Positions 17,901 to 27,139 of a stretch of DNA of 64,000 nucleotides are shown piece by piece. The position numbers and the translations under genes are program-made. Under the pieces are notes generated by a model. The model did not search any database and was not told the DNA's origin. It was given only the letters and a program-made list of their open reading frames with translations. Source of the stretch: Pseudomonadota bacterium (GTDB taxonomy: Bacteria > Pseudomonadota > Gammaproteobacteria > Burkholderiales > Rhodocyclaceae); assembly GCA_008501585.1 (NCBI GenBank), contig QQUN01000035.1:124001-188000 (forward strand). The letters are read 5' to 3'. How positions within the stretch are numbered: position 1 is the first letter of the stretch; each line of letters opens with the position of its first letter.

Positions 17901-18646
17901 ACATGCACGATGACGACGCCGAAGACCCCGCCATCTGGGCTGAGGACCGGCGTCGCCGCACGGATGGTGAGCGGGGCGTTCGGTGCCTCGCCGGCGCCCT
18001 TTGCGGGCGTGGTCAGATCGGCCAGGAAGACGTTGCCGGGGTTCAGCGCGGCGGCGCCGAGGATCAGGTCGGACTCGGTGGCGCTTTGAAGCGCACCGGC
18101 CGGGATGACGACGCTTGCGTCGCCCCGTCGCTCGACGCGGACCAGCTCGCGGTGGCGCCCGGTGGCGCTGACGAAGCGGATCTGCTGATAATCGGGGTGG
18201 GTGGTGACGTAGCGGGCAAAGATCTGCTCCAGTCGCTGGCGCCAGCGTTCGGTGGTTTCGAAGCCTTCCGGATCGATGCCGCGGTTGCCGTCGGCGCGGG
18301 CGATGCCGGAGATCGGCGGGAGCCCGGCCAGAAAGACGACCGAGGCGCGGATCCCGTTGATGCTGGTGCGTAGCGCCTCGCTGTTGTGCTCGTGGGTCTT
18401 GAGCAGGGCCGTTTCATGCGCGCTGCGCAGGCGCGCGAGCTGGTCGGCGCTGAGCAGGTTGAGCAGCCCGAGTGCCGCCAGCACGATCAGGGTGACCGCG
18501 CCGGCGGCGATCCGCAGACTGAGCGGAATCGAGCGAATTTTCAGGTGCCGTTGCATCGGATCCCGGGCTGAAGGCAAGGGGGCAAGGCGCTGCCTTGCCG
18601 TGGTCGGTGCTCGCTGGGTTTGATCATGGCGTAAACGGTCCGCCAT
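14939..18646 (-). CDS. Membrane sensor with HAMP, three PAS, GGDEF and EAL domains
   Basis: A 1235-residue c-di-GMP signalling protein. The order is TM1 (about 43-65), a periplasmic sensor region (66-360, Cache-like), TM2 (361-382), HAMP (383-435), PAS1 (436-545), PAS2 (555-670), PAS3 (675-795), GGDEF (800-965) and EAL (975-1230). The cyclase motif GGDEF (880-884) is intact, with an inhibitory RxxD site (871-874) five residues before it. The phosphodiesterase domain keeps EAL (1008-1010), VNLSA, EITET, DDFGTGYSS, KLDRSFV and EGVETEGQ, so both activities are possible. The true start may be Met31 (ATG at 18556), which places TM1 near the N-terminus; neither start has a clear ribosome binding site. 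The TonB receptor gene lies upstream on the same strand. Confidence 0.92.
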   Translation of the reverse strand: MADRLRHDQTQRAPTTARQRLAPLPSARDPMQRHLKIRSIPLSLRIAAGAVTLIVLAALGLLNLLSADQLARLRSAHETALLKTHEHNSEALRTSINGIRASVVFLAGLPPISGIARADGNRGIDPEGFETTERWRQRLEQIFARYVTTHPDYQQIRFVSATGRHRELVRVERRGDASVVIPAGALQSATESDLILGAAALNPGNVFLADLTTPAKGAGEAPNAPLTIRAATPVLSPDGGVFGVVIVHVAFDHLTDAILNNLPAGVSAFLAREDGRYLYTPTATPDAPTAPAWARQFPAANPATRPAKARTAVARVDTAAGALLTVGSQVHFDPDHRERYLTLFYTLPVAAISDGVSQSRNMVIAGVSAGSLLIAALLVWMIRRAFQPLSHLARAGEAMAQGQYDTPLPTLLDRELRGLGQAFTAMQVNIAQREAEFRAVTATSPDAFWALDMGGRILDVNKACERLLGYSRDELLGLRLSDLEAAKTPEEIRAQIREIVAGGGGLIITDYRRRDGSSVSVEITISHWPISGGRLFGFVRDITERRCVEEAVRQSEARYRLLFANSPQPMWLFDEVSLRFIDVNDAAVSHYGFSRADFLAMTLIDLHPVRDVPRLIKTIEETPSGRMSGEFQHRTQDGRTIDAVVWTERIKTGAGAERIALIHDISERKRTEQSLRLYANIFERSGEAILITDMRNRIVSINPAFTELTGYTLDEVRDKDPKMLASGGTAPEIYRAMWQALQESGFWQGELVDRRRDGSTYPKWAAISVIKNDAGEITHYMASFTDISDRKAAEERIQYLAHHDDLTGLINRYSLEHRLKQAINSTRREGRNLAVMFIDMDRFKLINDTLGHHVGDKLLQEVAHRLRQCGRESDIVARLGGDEFVLVATALNAPADALTLARDARESLARPYLLDGTPLHSSPSIGVALFPEDGTDADSLMKNADTAMYHAKEQGRNNVQFFTAAMNAAAAERVALETELRAALDARQFTLHYQPQVETHSQQLQAVEALVRWQHPTRGLVMPMSFIPIAEETGLIETLGAWVLDEACRQLAQWRHDGHPVSRMAVNLSACQLRSPELIDHVQAALARHGLGTGDLELEITETTAMANPEHAIAQLHALRESGVALAIDDFGTGYSSLAYLKRLPIQTLKLDRSFVRDIETDPNDAAISAATLALALSMGLKVVAEGVETEGQRHFLATHQCDLLQGYMFGKPAAAGVWQARWRETARQPIDPIL

Positions 18647-18730
18647 CGGGAAAGCTTGAATGCGGGTCGGGCCGCTTGAGGGGGCGGCGGCTGGGTGCGG
18701 CCGGCGGCGACCGGACTGCCGCCGCGGTGA

Positions 18731-20740
18731 TCAGAGCGGCACACTGAGTACCACGTTGAACTGGCGCCCATCCTGGCGCAGTCGGTCCTGGCGGTGATCG
18801 CGCGAGGCCGGCTCGGCATAGCGGATGTCGAACAGGTTGGTGGCGCTCAGGCTGAGTTCGGCGCCATGGGGCAGGTGCCGGCTGATCAGCGTGAGATTGG
18901 CCAGGGTTCGCCCGCCGGTATGACTGCCGGCGAGCGTGTCGCGCCCGCTCTCGTACTGTATTTCGAGCCCCGACTGGAGCTTGGGTGTCCAGTGAGTCAG
19001 CCAGTTGGCCTTGAGCATGTGGCGGGGGACGTTGGTGAGTCCCTTGCCGGTGGTGTCGTCGCGGCTGTGTTGCCAGGTGTAGCTGGCGCCCAGGCGATCG
19101 CCATTGATGCTGGCGATTTCCCCTTCCAGTTCGATGCCACAGGCGCTGGCCTGGGAGACGTTGCGGAAGCTGACGGTGTCGTCGACCGGATCGGTCACGC
19201 TGTCGATGAGGTCGTTGATACGGTAGCGGAAGGCGGAGCCGGAGACCAGCAAGCCGTCGTCCTGGTATTCATACACCGCTTCGAGCGTGCGGATCGTCTC
19301 GGACCGGAGGGCCGGGTTGGCGGTATTGAAGCCGGCCAGGGCGTAATGGCGTTCGTAGGCCGTGGGCGCCCGGCTGGCGCTGCCGTAGAGCAGTTTGAGC
19401 GTTGTCGTGTCGTCGAGCTGGTGGATCAGCCCGAGGCGCGGGTGGGCCGTGGTGTGGCCGGTCCACTGCCGGTCCCAGCGCAGGCCGAGGTTGAGTTGCC
19501 AGCGCTCGGCGAGATCGAACTCGTCTTCGAGAAACAGCCCCCAGTGCTCGCCGGTGCGCCGGTCGTCGAGGTAGCGGCGGGCGGGGTCGAGGTCGCGGTT
19601 GCCTTGGTCGACCCGGGTGTCGTGATAGAACTCGCCCCACAGGCGCAGGGTGTGACCGGCAAATGCGCGCGTGGCCCACTGGGTCTCCAGACCGATGCGC
19701 TGGCCGTGGGCGCTGTCTGCGTTGAGCGTGACCGGTGGGTAGTCGTAGGGATAGAAACCGGCGTAGTCGTACTGGTTGTAGCTCGCCTGGACACTGGCGG
19801 TGGTGACGTCCGAGAGGGTGAATTCCCGGGCCGCCGAGAGCATCAGGTAGTCGTCTTCGGTGTGGCTGCGGCGGTCGTTGAACCGTTGGTCGAAGGACGC
19901 GGTGGGGACGGCCTTGGTGCGCTGGCTGGCGATCAGTTGCAGGCGCCAGTGGGTCAGTGCCAGCTTGGCGAACACGCGGTTGTGCGCTTCACCGTCGAGC
20001 CCGTCGGCGTGGCCGTGGTTGTTCTGCGGGCTGTCGAATTCAGCGTAGTAGTGATCGGCGCCGCGGCTGCGGGCGCGGCTGGCCGACAGCAACAGGCGGG
20101 TATCGGCGCCGAGCGTGTGGTCGACGGTGGCCTGGCCCGCTGTGTGGCCGTTGCTGCCACGCTCGAAGCGGAGTTGCTGGTGGGTGCCGGGGACCGGGTC
20201 GCGGGTCACGATATTGATCAGGCCGAGCAGGGCGTTGTTGCCATAGGCGGCGGCACCGGGGCCGGGCAGGAACTCCACGCGCTTGACCAGCGAGAGATCG
20301 ACCGGGAACGCGCTGCCGATGGACCCCTGGCTGTAGACCGGGTCGGCCAGACGCATGCCGTCGACCAGGATCATGACACGGGTGTTGTAGTCGCCGGGGC
20401 GGGCGAAGCCGCGGGCGCCGAGGTAGTGGTAGTTCCGGTCGTAGGTGGTGAACAGGCCGCGCATGCTGCGCAGTACGTCGGCCAGTGTCCGGTAGCCATA
20501 GGCCTCGATTTCCTGGGCGGTGACGATGGTGACGCGTGAGGGGGCGTTGATCCGCTTTTGCGGAAAGCGTCCGGCGTCGACGACGGTTTCGAGCCGGACC
20601 AGGGTGTCGAGGTCGGCGTCGAGCAAGGGGTCCGGTATCGCGGGGTCGGCGTACGCGGTGGGCAGACCCAGACACAGGCAGGCACCGGCGATGGGGAGCA
20701 GGCGGCGCGGTGCTCGGCAAGGCGTCGATGGTCGGGGCAT
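18731..20740 (-). CDS. TonB-dependent outer-membrane receptor
   Basis: A 669-residue protein with an N-terminal signal peptide (about 1-31, ending AYADPA), a plug domain (about 50-170; RVTIVTAQEIEAYGYRTLADVLRSM, ending GNNALLGLINIVTRDP) and a 22-strand-barrel-like remainder. The plug resembles those of colicin-I/siderophore or vitamin B12-type receptors. The ligand cannot be told from sequence. No clear TonB box was identified, although DTLVRLETVVDAG (45-57) is in the right place. The last residue is Leu rather than the usual Phe or Trp. It is followed after 84 bases by the GGDEF/EAL sensor on the same strand, a pairing that may link uptake to c-di-GMP signalling. Confidence 0.9.
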   Translation of the reverse strand: MPRPSTPCRAPRRLLPIAGACLCLGLPTAYADPAIPDPLLDADLDTLVRLETVVDAGRFPQKRINAPSRVTIVTAQEIEAYGYRTLADVLRSMRGLFTTYDRNYHYLGARGFARPGDYNTRVMILVDGMRLADPVYSQGSIGSAFPVDLSLVKRVEFLPGPGAAAYGNNALLGLINIVTRDPVPGTHQQLRFERGSNGHTAGQATVDHTLGADTRLLLSASRARSRGADHYYAEFDSPQNNHGHADGLDGEAHNRVFAKLALTHWRLQLIASQRTKAVPTASFDQRFNDRRSHTEDDYLMLSAAREFTLSDVTTASVQASYNQYDYAGFYPYDYPPVTLNADSAHGQRIGLETQWATRAFAGHTLRLWGEFYHDTRVDQGNRDLDPARRYLDDRRTGEHWGLFLEDEFDLAERWQLNLGLRWDRQWTGHTTAHPRLGLIHQLDDTTTLKLLYGSASRAPTAYERHYALAGFNTANPALRSETIRTLEAVYEYQDDGLLVSGSAFRYRINDLIDSVTDPVDDTVSFRNVSQASACGIELEGEIASINGDRLGASYTWQHSRDDTTGKGLTNVPRHMLKANWLTHWTPKLQSGLEIQYESGRDTLAGSHTGGRTLANLTLISRHLPHGAELSLSATNLFDIRYAEPASRDHRQDRLRQDGRQFNVVLSVPL

Positions 20741-20897
20741 GGGGCGGCAGGGTTTCCAGTCGAGACGCGGACAGTCCGGGCGGCCTGTTCTGCGGCGCAG
20801 GGTGCGGGCAGACTCCCGGGACGTGATGAGCTACAACTTAGGTGATATCGGCGACGGGCCGTGAAACTTGAGCGCCGCGGTGCGGGTGCGACGCGCA

Positions 20898-20932
20898 AAA
20901 AACAAGGGGCGGCCCTTGCGGACCGCCCCTGT
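20898..20932 (-). terminator. Rho-independent terminator of the norCB operon
   Basis: A stem AGGGGCGG (20905-20912) and CCGCCCCT (20923-20930) has a 10-nt loop. Read on the minus strand it is followed by TTGTTTTTTG. It lies about 20 bases after the norB stop. Confidence 0.8.
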
Positions 20933-20950
20933 GACCAGGTGCCTTGGCGA

Positions 20951-22348
<1,398 letters not shown>

Positions 22349-22362
22349 TCAGATAGCCGGAA

Positions 22363-22788
22363 TCAGCCTTCGATGTTAGGCGGCCAGTTGGCGGTATTGA
22401 TCTCGGAGCTGTACTTCAGGAATTCCACGAGATCGTCCAACTCTTTGTCGGTGAAGCCGAAGTTCGGCATCTGGCGACGACCGGGGGCGCCGGTCGGCTG
22501 AGCCTGGATCCAGGCCTTGATGAACTCCGGGCCGCGGCGGGGGTACACGTTACCCAGCTCCGGCGCAAAGTAAGCGCCTTCGCCCAGCAGCGAGTGACAG
22601 CCGATGCAGTTGTTGACTTCCCACAGCTTCTTGCCGTTGATCACTGCTTCGGTCAAGTTGGCGCGGTTGTCGCGTTTTGGAAGTTCCTTCATTGTGTCGA
22701 AGGACAGCGCGAGAAACAGGAGGGCGAAGAACACCGAACCCCCGTAAAAGATGTTTCGCGCCATGGATTTGGTAAATGTACCGCTCAT
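22363..22788 (-). CDS. norC: Nitric oxide reductase cytochrome c subunit NorC
   Basis: A 141-residue membrane-anchored cytochrome c that passes electrons to NorB. It has one N-terminal TM helix (about 12-30), a haem c site CIGCH (61-65) and a probable axial Met107 in RRQMPNFGF. The C-terminus is WPPNIEG. ATG 22788 was chosen because GGGGAGG lies five bases upstream and the TM follows at the right distance; the open frame continues upstream to 22875 but would cross the regulatory box. It forms an operon with norB. Confidence 0.95.
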   Translation of the reverse strand: MSGTFTKSMARNIFYGGSVFFALLFLALSFDTMKELPKRDNRANLTEAVINGKKLWEVNNCIGCHSLLGEGAYFAPELGNVYPRRGPEFIKAWIQAQPTGAPGRRQMPNFGFTDKELDDLVEFLKYSSEINTANWPPNIEG

Positions 22789-22861
22789 GGAGCCTCCCCA
22801 TTGGATATCGCTGTACAGCACAGCTTGGGGCGCATGGTGCGCGTACGACCGCCGCGCGGCA

Positions 22862-22875
22862 TTGATGCGAGTCAA
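22862..22875 (-). promoter_or_regulatory. FNR/Dnr-type box upstream of norCB
   Basis: Read on the minus strand the site is TTGAC-N4-ATCAA, nine of ten matches to the FNR/Dnr consensus TTGAT-N4-ATCAA. Its centre is about 80 bp before the norC ATG. A weak -10 candidate (CACCAT, 22834-22839) lies exactly 32 bp from the box centre, the geometry of a class II activator site at -41.5. Regulation by an NO-sensing Dnr/Nnr or FNR protein is inferred; the regulator gene is not in the window. Confidence 0.65.
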
Positions 22876-23014
22876 CTTGACGGGGGATAAGCGCGCAATG
22901 TTATTCCCCCAAAACCCTTGTGGTTATGGGCGATCAGCGATTTTCGCCGTGGCCGGCGGGGTGGTGTTCGATGTCGCCGTCGTGTGCCGGGTGCGACGAT
23001 TGGGGGGCGGAAAG

Positions 23015-23044
23015 ACACACGGCCCGCACTGGCGGGCCGTGTGT
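23015..23044 (-). terminator. Hairpin terminator after the CBS-domain gene
   Basis: A perfect 13-bp stem (ACACACGGCCCGC at 23015-23027 with its complement at 23032-23044) has a 4-nt loop. On the minus strand it is followed by a short CTTTCC, so the T-run is weak. It lies about 20 bases after the CBS gene stop and upstream of the norC promoter region. Confidence 0.6.
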
Positions 23045-23064
23045 ACGGAGGCGCGGGTCGGCGC

Positions 23065-23508
23065 TCAGCTGGCGATGTCGCCGGAGATGTAGCTCGACAG
23101 GTGCTGAATCGTGGCCTCGTGTTCGGCGATGACGGCCTTGACCACGTCGCCGATGGTGATGATGCCGGCGATTTTCCCGTGGTCGACCACCGGCAGGTGG
23201 CGGAAACGGTTCTGGGTCATGATCGACATGACGTCGTCGATGGTGTGGGACGGAGTGATGGTGCACACATTCGGTGTCATCAGGTCCTTGATCAGCGCAT
23301 CCTTGGATGACAGCCCCTTCAGGGCGACCTTGCGGGCATAGTCGCGCTCGGTGAAGATGCCGACCAGCCGCTCGTCCTGGAGCACCAGCACGGCGCCGAT
23401 ATCGCGCTCGGCCATCTGGGTCAGTGCCTCGAGCACGGTGGCGGTCGGCACGACGGCGTGAGCGTGGGCTCCTTTTTTGTCGAGCACCTGTTGCACGGTT
23501 GTTGTCAT
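23065..23508 (-). CDS. CBS-domain pair protein
   Basis: A 147-residue cytoplasmic protein made almost only of two CBS motifs (about residues 10-60 and 75-130). Each ends in a typical GI.T.RD or GIITIGD pattern (VGIFTERDYARK, AGIITIGDVVKA). CBS pairs bind adenine nucleotides or similar ligands and regulate other proteins; the target here is unknown. The start has GGAGGG upstream. It lies between norCB and the DGC-domain gene, all on the minus strand but with its own terminator, so it is probably a separate unit. Confidence 0.88.
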   Translation of the reverse strand: MTTTVQQVLDKKGAHAHAVVPTATVLEALTQMAERDIGAVLVLQDERLVGIFTERDYARKVALKGLSSKDALIKDLMTPNVCTITPSHTIDDVMSIMTQNRFRHLPVVDHGKIAGIITIGDVVKAVIAEHEATIQHLSSYISGDIAS

Positions 23509-23664
23509 CGTCTCATTTCCCTCCTGGAATGGGCGCCAGCCGTCGTGCAGCGACTGATCGCATGCGCGTCGTGGCCGTGTTCAGGGCCTTCGCGGCCCGT
23601 CCGAGTCGTTAGCTTGTTACGAACCGGGCAAACGCGCAAGTCTTGCGCGCTGCGGCATGCCGGT

Positions 23665-24066
23665 TCACGGGGTCTCGAGCGCGTGGGCGTCGGCGAGTTC
23701 GGCGGCCGCCAGGACAACCTGCTCGGCGATCCGCTCGGCCTCGAGCGGATCGTAGTCCTTGTGAAAGCGAAGCCGGGTGCTCAGGCGCGTCATGACGAAA
23801 TGCCGGTCGGGTGTGATGCCCTGGTTTTCGAGGCACTGGCGGGCGCAGGCGAGGTGGCAGCCGTCAAGCACGAGAATCGGCCGGCCGGAACGGGCGACGC
23901 CCAGTAGGTGCTCGACGCCGGCACCGACCCCGGCGACGCAGGACATTTCTGCCAGGCCGAGGCGGTCGAGCTTGACGGCCAGGTAGTTGGTTGTCTGCGC
24001 GGCGTTCGAGCAGCCCGAGCAGGCGTAGACCAGAGGGCGTTCCGGATGGCTGACGCGAAGCAACAT
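23665..24066 (-). CDS. DGC-domain putative zinc-binding protein
   Basis: A 133-residue cytoplasmic protein with several Cys pairs: CSGCSNAAQ (16-24), a single Cys in MSCVAGVGAG, and LDGCHLACARQCLE, which contains the Asp-Gly-Cys motif that names the DGC family. These cysteines could bind zinc or take part in redox sensing. The family function is not established. It lies downstream of the panCB operon end and upstream of the CBS gene on the same strand. I see no clear promoter. Confidence 0.75.
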   Translation of the reverse strand: MLLRVSHPERPLVYACSGCSNAAQTTNYLAVKLDRLGLAEMSCVAGVGAGVEHLLGVARSGRPILVLDGCHLACARQCLENQGITPDRHFVMTRLSTRLRFHKDYDPLEAERIAEQVVLAAAELADAHALETP

Positions 24067-24169
24067 GGGCGCGGATCCTGCAAAATCGGGGGCAAAGAGC
24101 CTACCCGTGAATCCTGCCCGAGTCGGGATAAGGGGTTCCTGATTCAGGTCAACCGCATGCCCGATGCGT

Positions 24170-24997
24170 TCAGATTTCCAGGTTGTCGATCAGGCGGGTG
24201 CTGCCCAGGCGCGCCGCGGCCAGCACCACCAGTGCATCGCCGGGCGATTGCGGCGCCTGAAGATCGGCCTGGCGGCGTACGGCCACATAGTCGGGCTGCC
24301 AATGATGGGCGGCCAGTTCGCTCATGGCGGCGCGCTCGAGCGCGTCGAAGTGGGTGTCGCCCGCGCGGATGGCGTCGCGGATGCGGGTCAGGCAGCGATA
24401 GATGCGGCCCGCTTCGCGGCGCTCGTCGTCCGACAGGTAACGGTTGCGCGATGACAGCGCCAGTCCGTCGTCGGCGCGCACGGTCTCGCCCGGCAGCACC
24501 TCGACCGGAATGGCCAGCTGATTGACCATGTTGCGCAGGACCATCAGCTGCTGGTAGTCCTTCTTGCCGAACAGGGCGACATCGGGCTGGACGATGTTGA
24601 GCAGCTTGAGCACCACGGTGGCGACGCCGCGGAAATGGCCGGGCCGGAAGGCGCCTTCGAGCGTGGCGATCTGGGCCGGGTCGGGGTCGACATGGTAGGT
24701 CTGCCGAGACGGGTACATCGCCGATTCATCGGGGGTGAACACATGGGCCACCCCGGCGGCCTCGAGTTTTTCGAAATCGGCCTCGAGCGTGCGCGGGTAC
24801 TTGTCGAAATCGTCGTTGGGGCCGAACTGCAGGCGGTTGACGAAGATGCTGGCGATCACCGCGTCGGCATGGCCGCCGGCCTGGCGCATCAGGGTGATGT
24901 GGCCGTCGTGGAGATTGCCCATGGTCGGCACAAGGGCGGTACGCCCGGCGGCGCGGCGGGCGACGCGCAGGCTGTCGACGGTGGTGTGGATCTGCAT
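24170..24997 (-). CDS. panC: Pantothenate synthetase PanC
   Basis: A 275-residue cytoplasmic enzyme that joins pantoate and beta-alanine with ATP to make pantothenate, a CoA precursor. It shows [10 protein letters not shown] with the HxxH-type nucleotide site (His30, His33), [12 protein letters not shown] (usually FVNPxQF, Arg here), LFGKKDYQQ and SSRNRYL. ATG 24997 starts [10 protein letters not shown], where the family normally begins; upstream in-frame codons would overlap the end of panB. It follows panB by 19 bases in one operon. Confidence 0.95.
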   Translation of the reverse strand: MQIHTTVDSLRVARRAAGRTALVPTMGNLHDGHITLMRQAGGHADAVIASIFVNRLQFGPNDDFDKYPRTLEADFEKLEAAGVAHVFTPDESAMYPSRQTYHVDPDPAQIATLEGAFRPGHFRGVATVVLKLLNIVQPDVALFGKKDYQQLMVLRNMVNQLAIPVEVLPGETVRADDGLALSSRNRYLSDDERREAGRIYRCLTRIRDAIRAGDTHFDALERAAMSELAAHHWQPDYVAVRRQADLQAPQSPGDALVVLAAARLGSTRLIDNLEI

Positions 24998-25016
24998 GCG
25001 GGTTCCTGGGTCCGGA

Positions 25017-25832
25017 TCAGTAGCAGTGCTCGGGCGCGGGGAAGCGCGCGGCGCGCACGTCGTCGACATAGCGGGTGACCGCGGCGTCGATGCTGGTGGC
25101 GCCTTCCATGAAGTTCTTGGCGAAGCGCGCCTTGTGGCCGGGGAACACGCCGATCAGGTCGTGCAGCACCAGCACCTGGCCGTCGCAGTCCACGCCGGCG
25201 CCGATGCCGATGGTGGCCATCGACTTGAGGCTGCGGGTGACCTCGGCGGCGACCGTTGCCGGCACCATCTCCATCACCATCAGCGCCGCGCCGGCCTGCT
25301 CAAGGGCGTGGGCGTCGGCCTTCAGGCGGGCGGCACCTTCGTCGGTGCGGCCCTGTACCCGGTAGCCGCCGAGCTGGTTGACCGATTGCGGGGTGAGGCC
25401 GATATGGGCACAGACCGGCACGCCCCGTTCGACCAGGAAGCGCACGGTTTCGGCCATGAAGGCACCGCCTTCGAGCTTGACCATCTGCGCGCCCGCCGCC
25501 ATCAGGCGGGCGGCATTGCGCATCGCCTGCTCGGGGCTCTCGTGATAGCTGCCGAAGGGCATGTCGGCAATGATGAAGGGGCGCTGGCAGCCGCGCACCA
25601 CGCACTCGGTGTGATAGACCATGTGCTCCATGGTCACCGGCAGGGTGGATTTCTGGCCCTGCAGCACGTTGCCGAGCGAATCGCCCACCAGGATGATGTC
25701 GACGCCACAGCGCTCGAGCAGCGCGGCAAAGCTGGCGTCGTAGCCGGTGAGCATGACGATCTTTTCGCCGTCGGCGCGCATCTTGCCGAGGGTGGTCAGC
25801 GTGACGGGTTTCTGGTCTTGTAGATAGCTCAT
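25017..25832 (-). CDS. panB: Ketopantoate hydroxymethyltransferase PanB
   Basis: A 271-residue enzyme that makes ketopantoate from ketoisovalerate and methylene-tetrahydrofolate, the first committed pantothenate step. It shows [24 protein letters not shown] with the metal-binding Asp, VKLEGG, and [20 protein letters not shown]. The ATG at 25832 gives [15 protein letters not shown], the usual family N-terminus. It is followed by panC and preceded after 98 bases by the deoxynucleoside kinase. That gap contains an inverted repeat AAACCGC...GCGGTTT (25861-25893) of unknown role. Confidence 0.95.
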   Translation of the reverse strand: MSYLQDQKPVTLTTLGKMRADGEKIVMLTGYDASFAALLERCGVDIILVGDSLGNVLQGQKSTLPVTMEHMVYHTECVVRGCQRPFIIADMPFGSYHESPEQAMRNAARLMAAGAQMVKLEGGAFMAETVRFLVERGVPVCAHIGLTPQSVNQLGGYRVQGRTDEGAARLKADAHALEQAGAALMVMEMVPATVAAEVTRSLKSMATIGIGAGVDCDGQVLVLHDLIGVFPGHKARFAKNFMEGATSIDAAVTRYVDDVRAARFPAPEHCY

Positions 25833-25930
25833 GGCGTCTCTCTCTGTCTCGGCGCGCAGTAAACCGCAAGCTGCTGCATTGCACAAGCGGTTTTGCACAA
25901 ATGTAACCGGTTCAGGGGGGCTGACAGACC

Positions 25931-26572
25931 CTATGCCGCGTAGCCGAAGAACTCTCGGTAGCTGCGCATGGCGCGCAGGCGGTCGATCAGCAGTTCGAAA
26001 TCGTCGGCCTGGTCGACCGGATTGAGGACCTCGGCATCAACGATGAACAGCGGCGAGGCGTCGTACTGGTAGAAGAACTTGGCGTAGCGCTCGGCGACGC
26101 GCTCTAGGTAGTGGGCGGTGATGGGGCGCTCGGCTTCGACGCCGCGCCGGCCGATGCGCTCGATCAGCGTGTCGGGCTTGGCCTGGAGGTAGATCACCAG
26201 GTCGGGTTTGGGCGTGGGGGCCGGCACCACCAGGTCGTAGGTCCGGCGATACAGGGCGAACTCTTCGGGGTCGAGGTTCAGCTCGGCGAACAGCGGGTCC
26301 TTGTCGAGGATGAAGTCCGACACTACGCGCCGGCCGGCGACATCGTCGGCCACCAGGCGCTTGAGCGCGTCCACCCGCTGGTACAGGAACGACAACTGGG
26401 TGGGGAGCGCCCAGCGGCCCATGTCCTGGTAGAAGCGCGGCAGGAAGGTGTTGAGCTCCGGGTGTTCCAGCACCAGGTCGGCTTCGAGCCGATGGGCCAG
26501 GCGACGGGCGAGAGAGGTTTTCCCCGCACCGATCGGGCCTTCCACCACGATGAACTTGGCTTTGTCGAGCAT
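25931..26572 (-). CDS. Deoxynucleoside kinase family protein
   Basis: A 213-residue cytoplasmic P-loop kinase of the dCK/dGK family, which phosphorylates deoxynucleosides for salvage. It has the P-loop [11 protein letters not shown] (9-19), an ERS-like catalytic region replaced by [12 protein letters not shown], and the lid segment [19 protein letters not shown]. Substrate choice cannot be read from sequence. This gene is often found between folK and panB in betaproteobacteria, as here. The start is preceded by a T-rich and A-rich stretch without a strong ribosome binding site. Confidence 0.85.
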   Translation of the reverse strand: MLDKAKFIVVEGPIGAGKTSLARRLAHRLEADLVLEHPELNTFLPRFYQDMGRWALPTQLSFLYQRVDALKRLVADDVAGRRVVSDFILDKDPLFAELNLDPEEFALYRRTYDLVVPAPTPKPDLVIYLQAKPDTLIERIGRRGVEAERPITAHYLERVAERYAKFFYQYDASPLFIVDAEVLNPVDQADDFELLIDRLRAMRSYREFFGYAA

Positions 26573-26629
26573 GTTTTTTCGGGCCTGGAAGAGAGTCAGG
26601 AGTCGGCCGACACATTCGGCCCGATCATC

Positions 26630-27139
26630 TTAGGGTGCCGGCGGCAGGGGCGCAATCGCCTGCGCGGCGACCGTCGGCAGCAAGGCGGCGGCCGGGCCGA
26701 TGCCGGGGATCTCCAGCGCCGGCGCCAGCTCGGCCAGCGGCACCAGCACGAAGGCGCGTTCATGCATGCGCGGATGGGGCACTTGCAGGCCTGGCAGGGC
26801 AATGCGCTGGTTGCCGTAGAGCAGCAGGTCCAGATCGAGCGTGCGCGGTGCCATGGCGTATTCGCGTGTCCGGCCGCGGCGGGTCTCGATGTCGAGCAGG
26901 GCCACGAGCAGCGCCATGGGCGACAGGCGGGTCTCGATCTTGGCCACGGCGTTGATGTAATCCGGCTGGCCGCTGACACCGACCGGCGCGCTGCGGTAGT
27001 TGCCCGAGCGCGCGACAAAGCTGGTCTCGGGCAGCGCACCCAGGGCCGTGCAGGCGTCGGCGATGGCGGCGACCGGGTCGCCGAGGTTGGCGCCCAGGCC
27101 GATGAAGGCGGTCACCGTCGACGTGCGGACGGTGCTCAT
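26630..27139 (-). CDS. folK: HPPK, folate pathway pyrophosphokinase FolK
   Basis: A 169-residue 6-hydroxymethyl-7,8-dihydropterin pyrophosphokinase. Motifs are FIGLGANLGDP near the N-terminus, NYRSAPVGVSGQPDYINAVAKIET, and RTLDLDLLLYG with the two Mg-binding Asp, followed by LQVPHPRMHERAFVLVPLAE. The ATG at 27139 overlaps the pcnB stop (ATGA), showing coupled translation. It supplies tetrahydrofolate, the cofactor source for PanB and for PurN elsewhere in the window. Confidence 0.95.
   Translation of the reverse strand: MSTVRTSTVTAFIGLGANLGDPVAAIADACTALGALPETSFVARSGNYRSAPVGVSGQPDYINAVAKIETRLSPMALLVALLDIETRRGRTREYAMAPRTLDLDLLLYGNQRIALPGLQVPHPRMHERAFVLVPLAELAPALEIPGIGPAAALLPTVAAQAIAPLPPAP

Noticed and set aside
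22789-22920. Sigma-54 / NorR-type promoter before norC
   Set aside because: No TGGCA-N7-TGC pattern exists in this gap on the minus strand; an FNR-type box is present instead.
25861-25893. Inverted repeat AAACCGC...GCGGTTT before panB considered as a terminator of the deoxynucleoside kinase or a riboswitch
   Set aside because: It lies upstream of panB and downstream of nothing on that strand; the loop is 19 nt long and no T-run follows. No conserved riboswitch core was seen.
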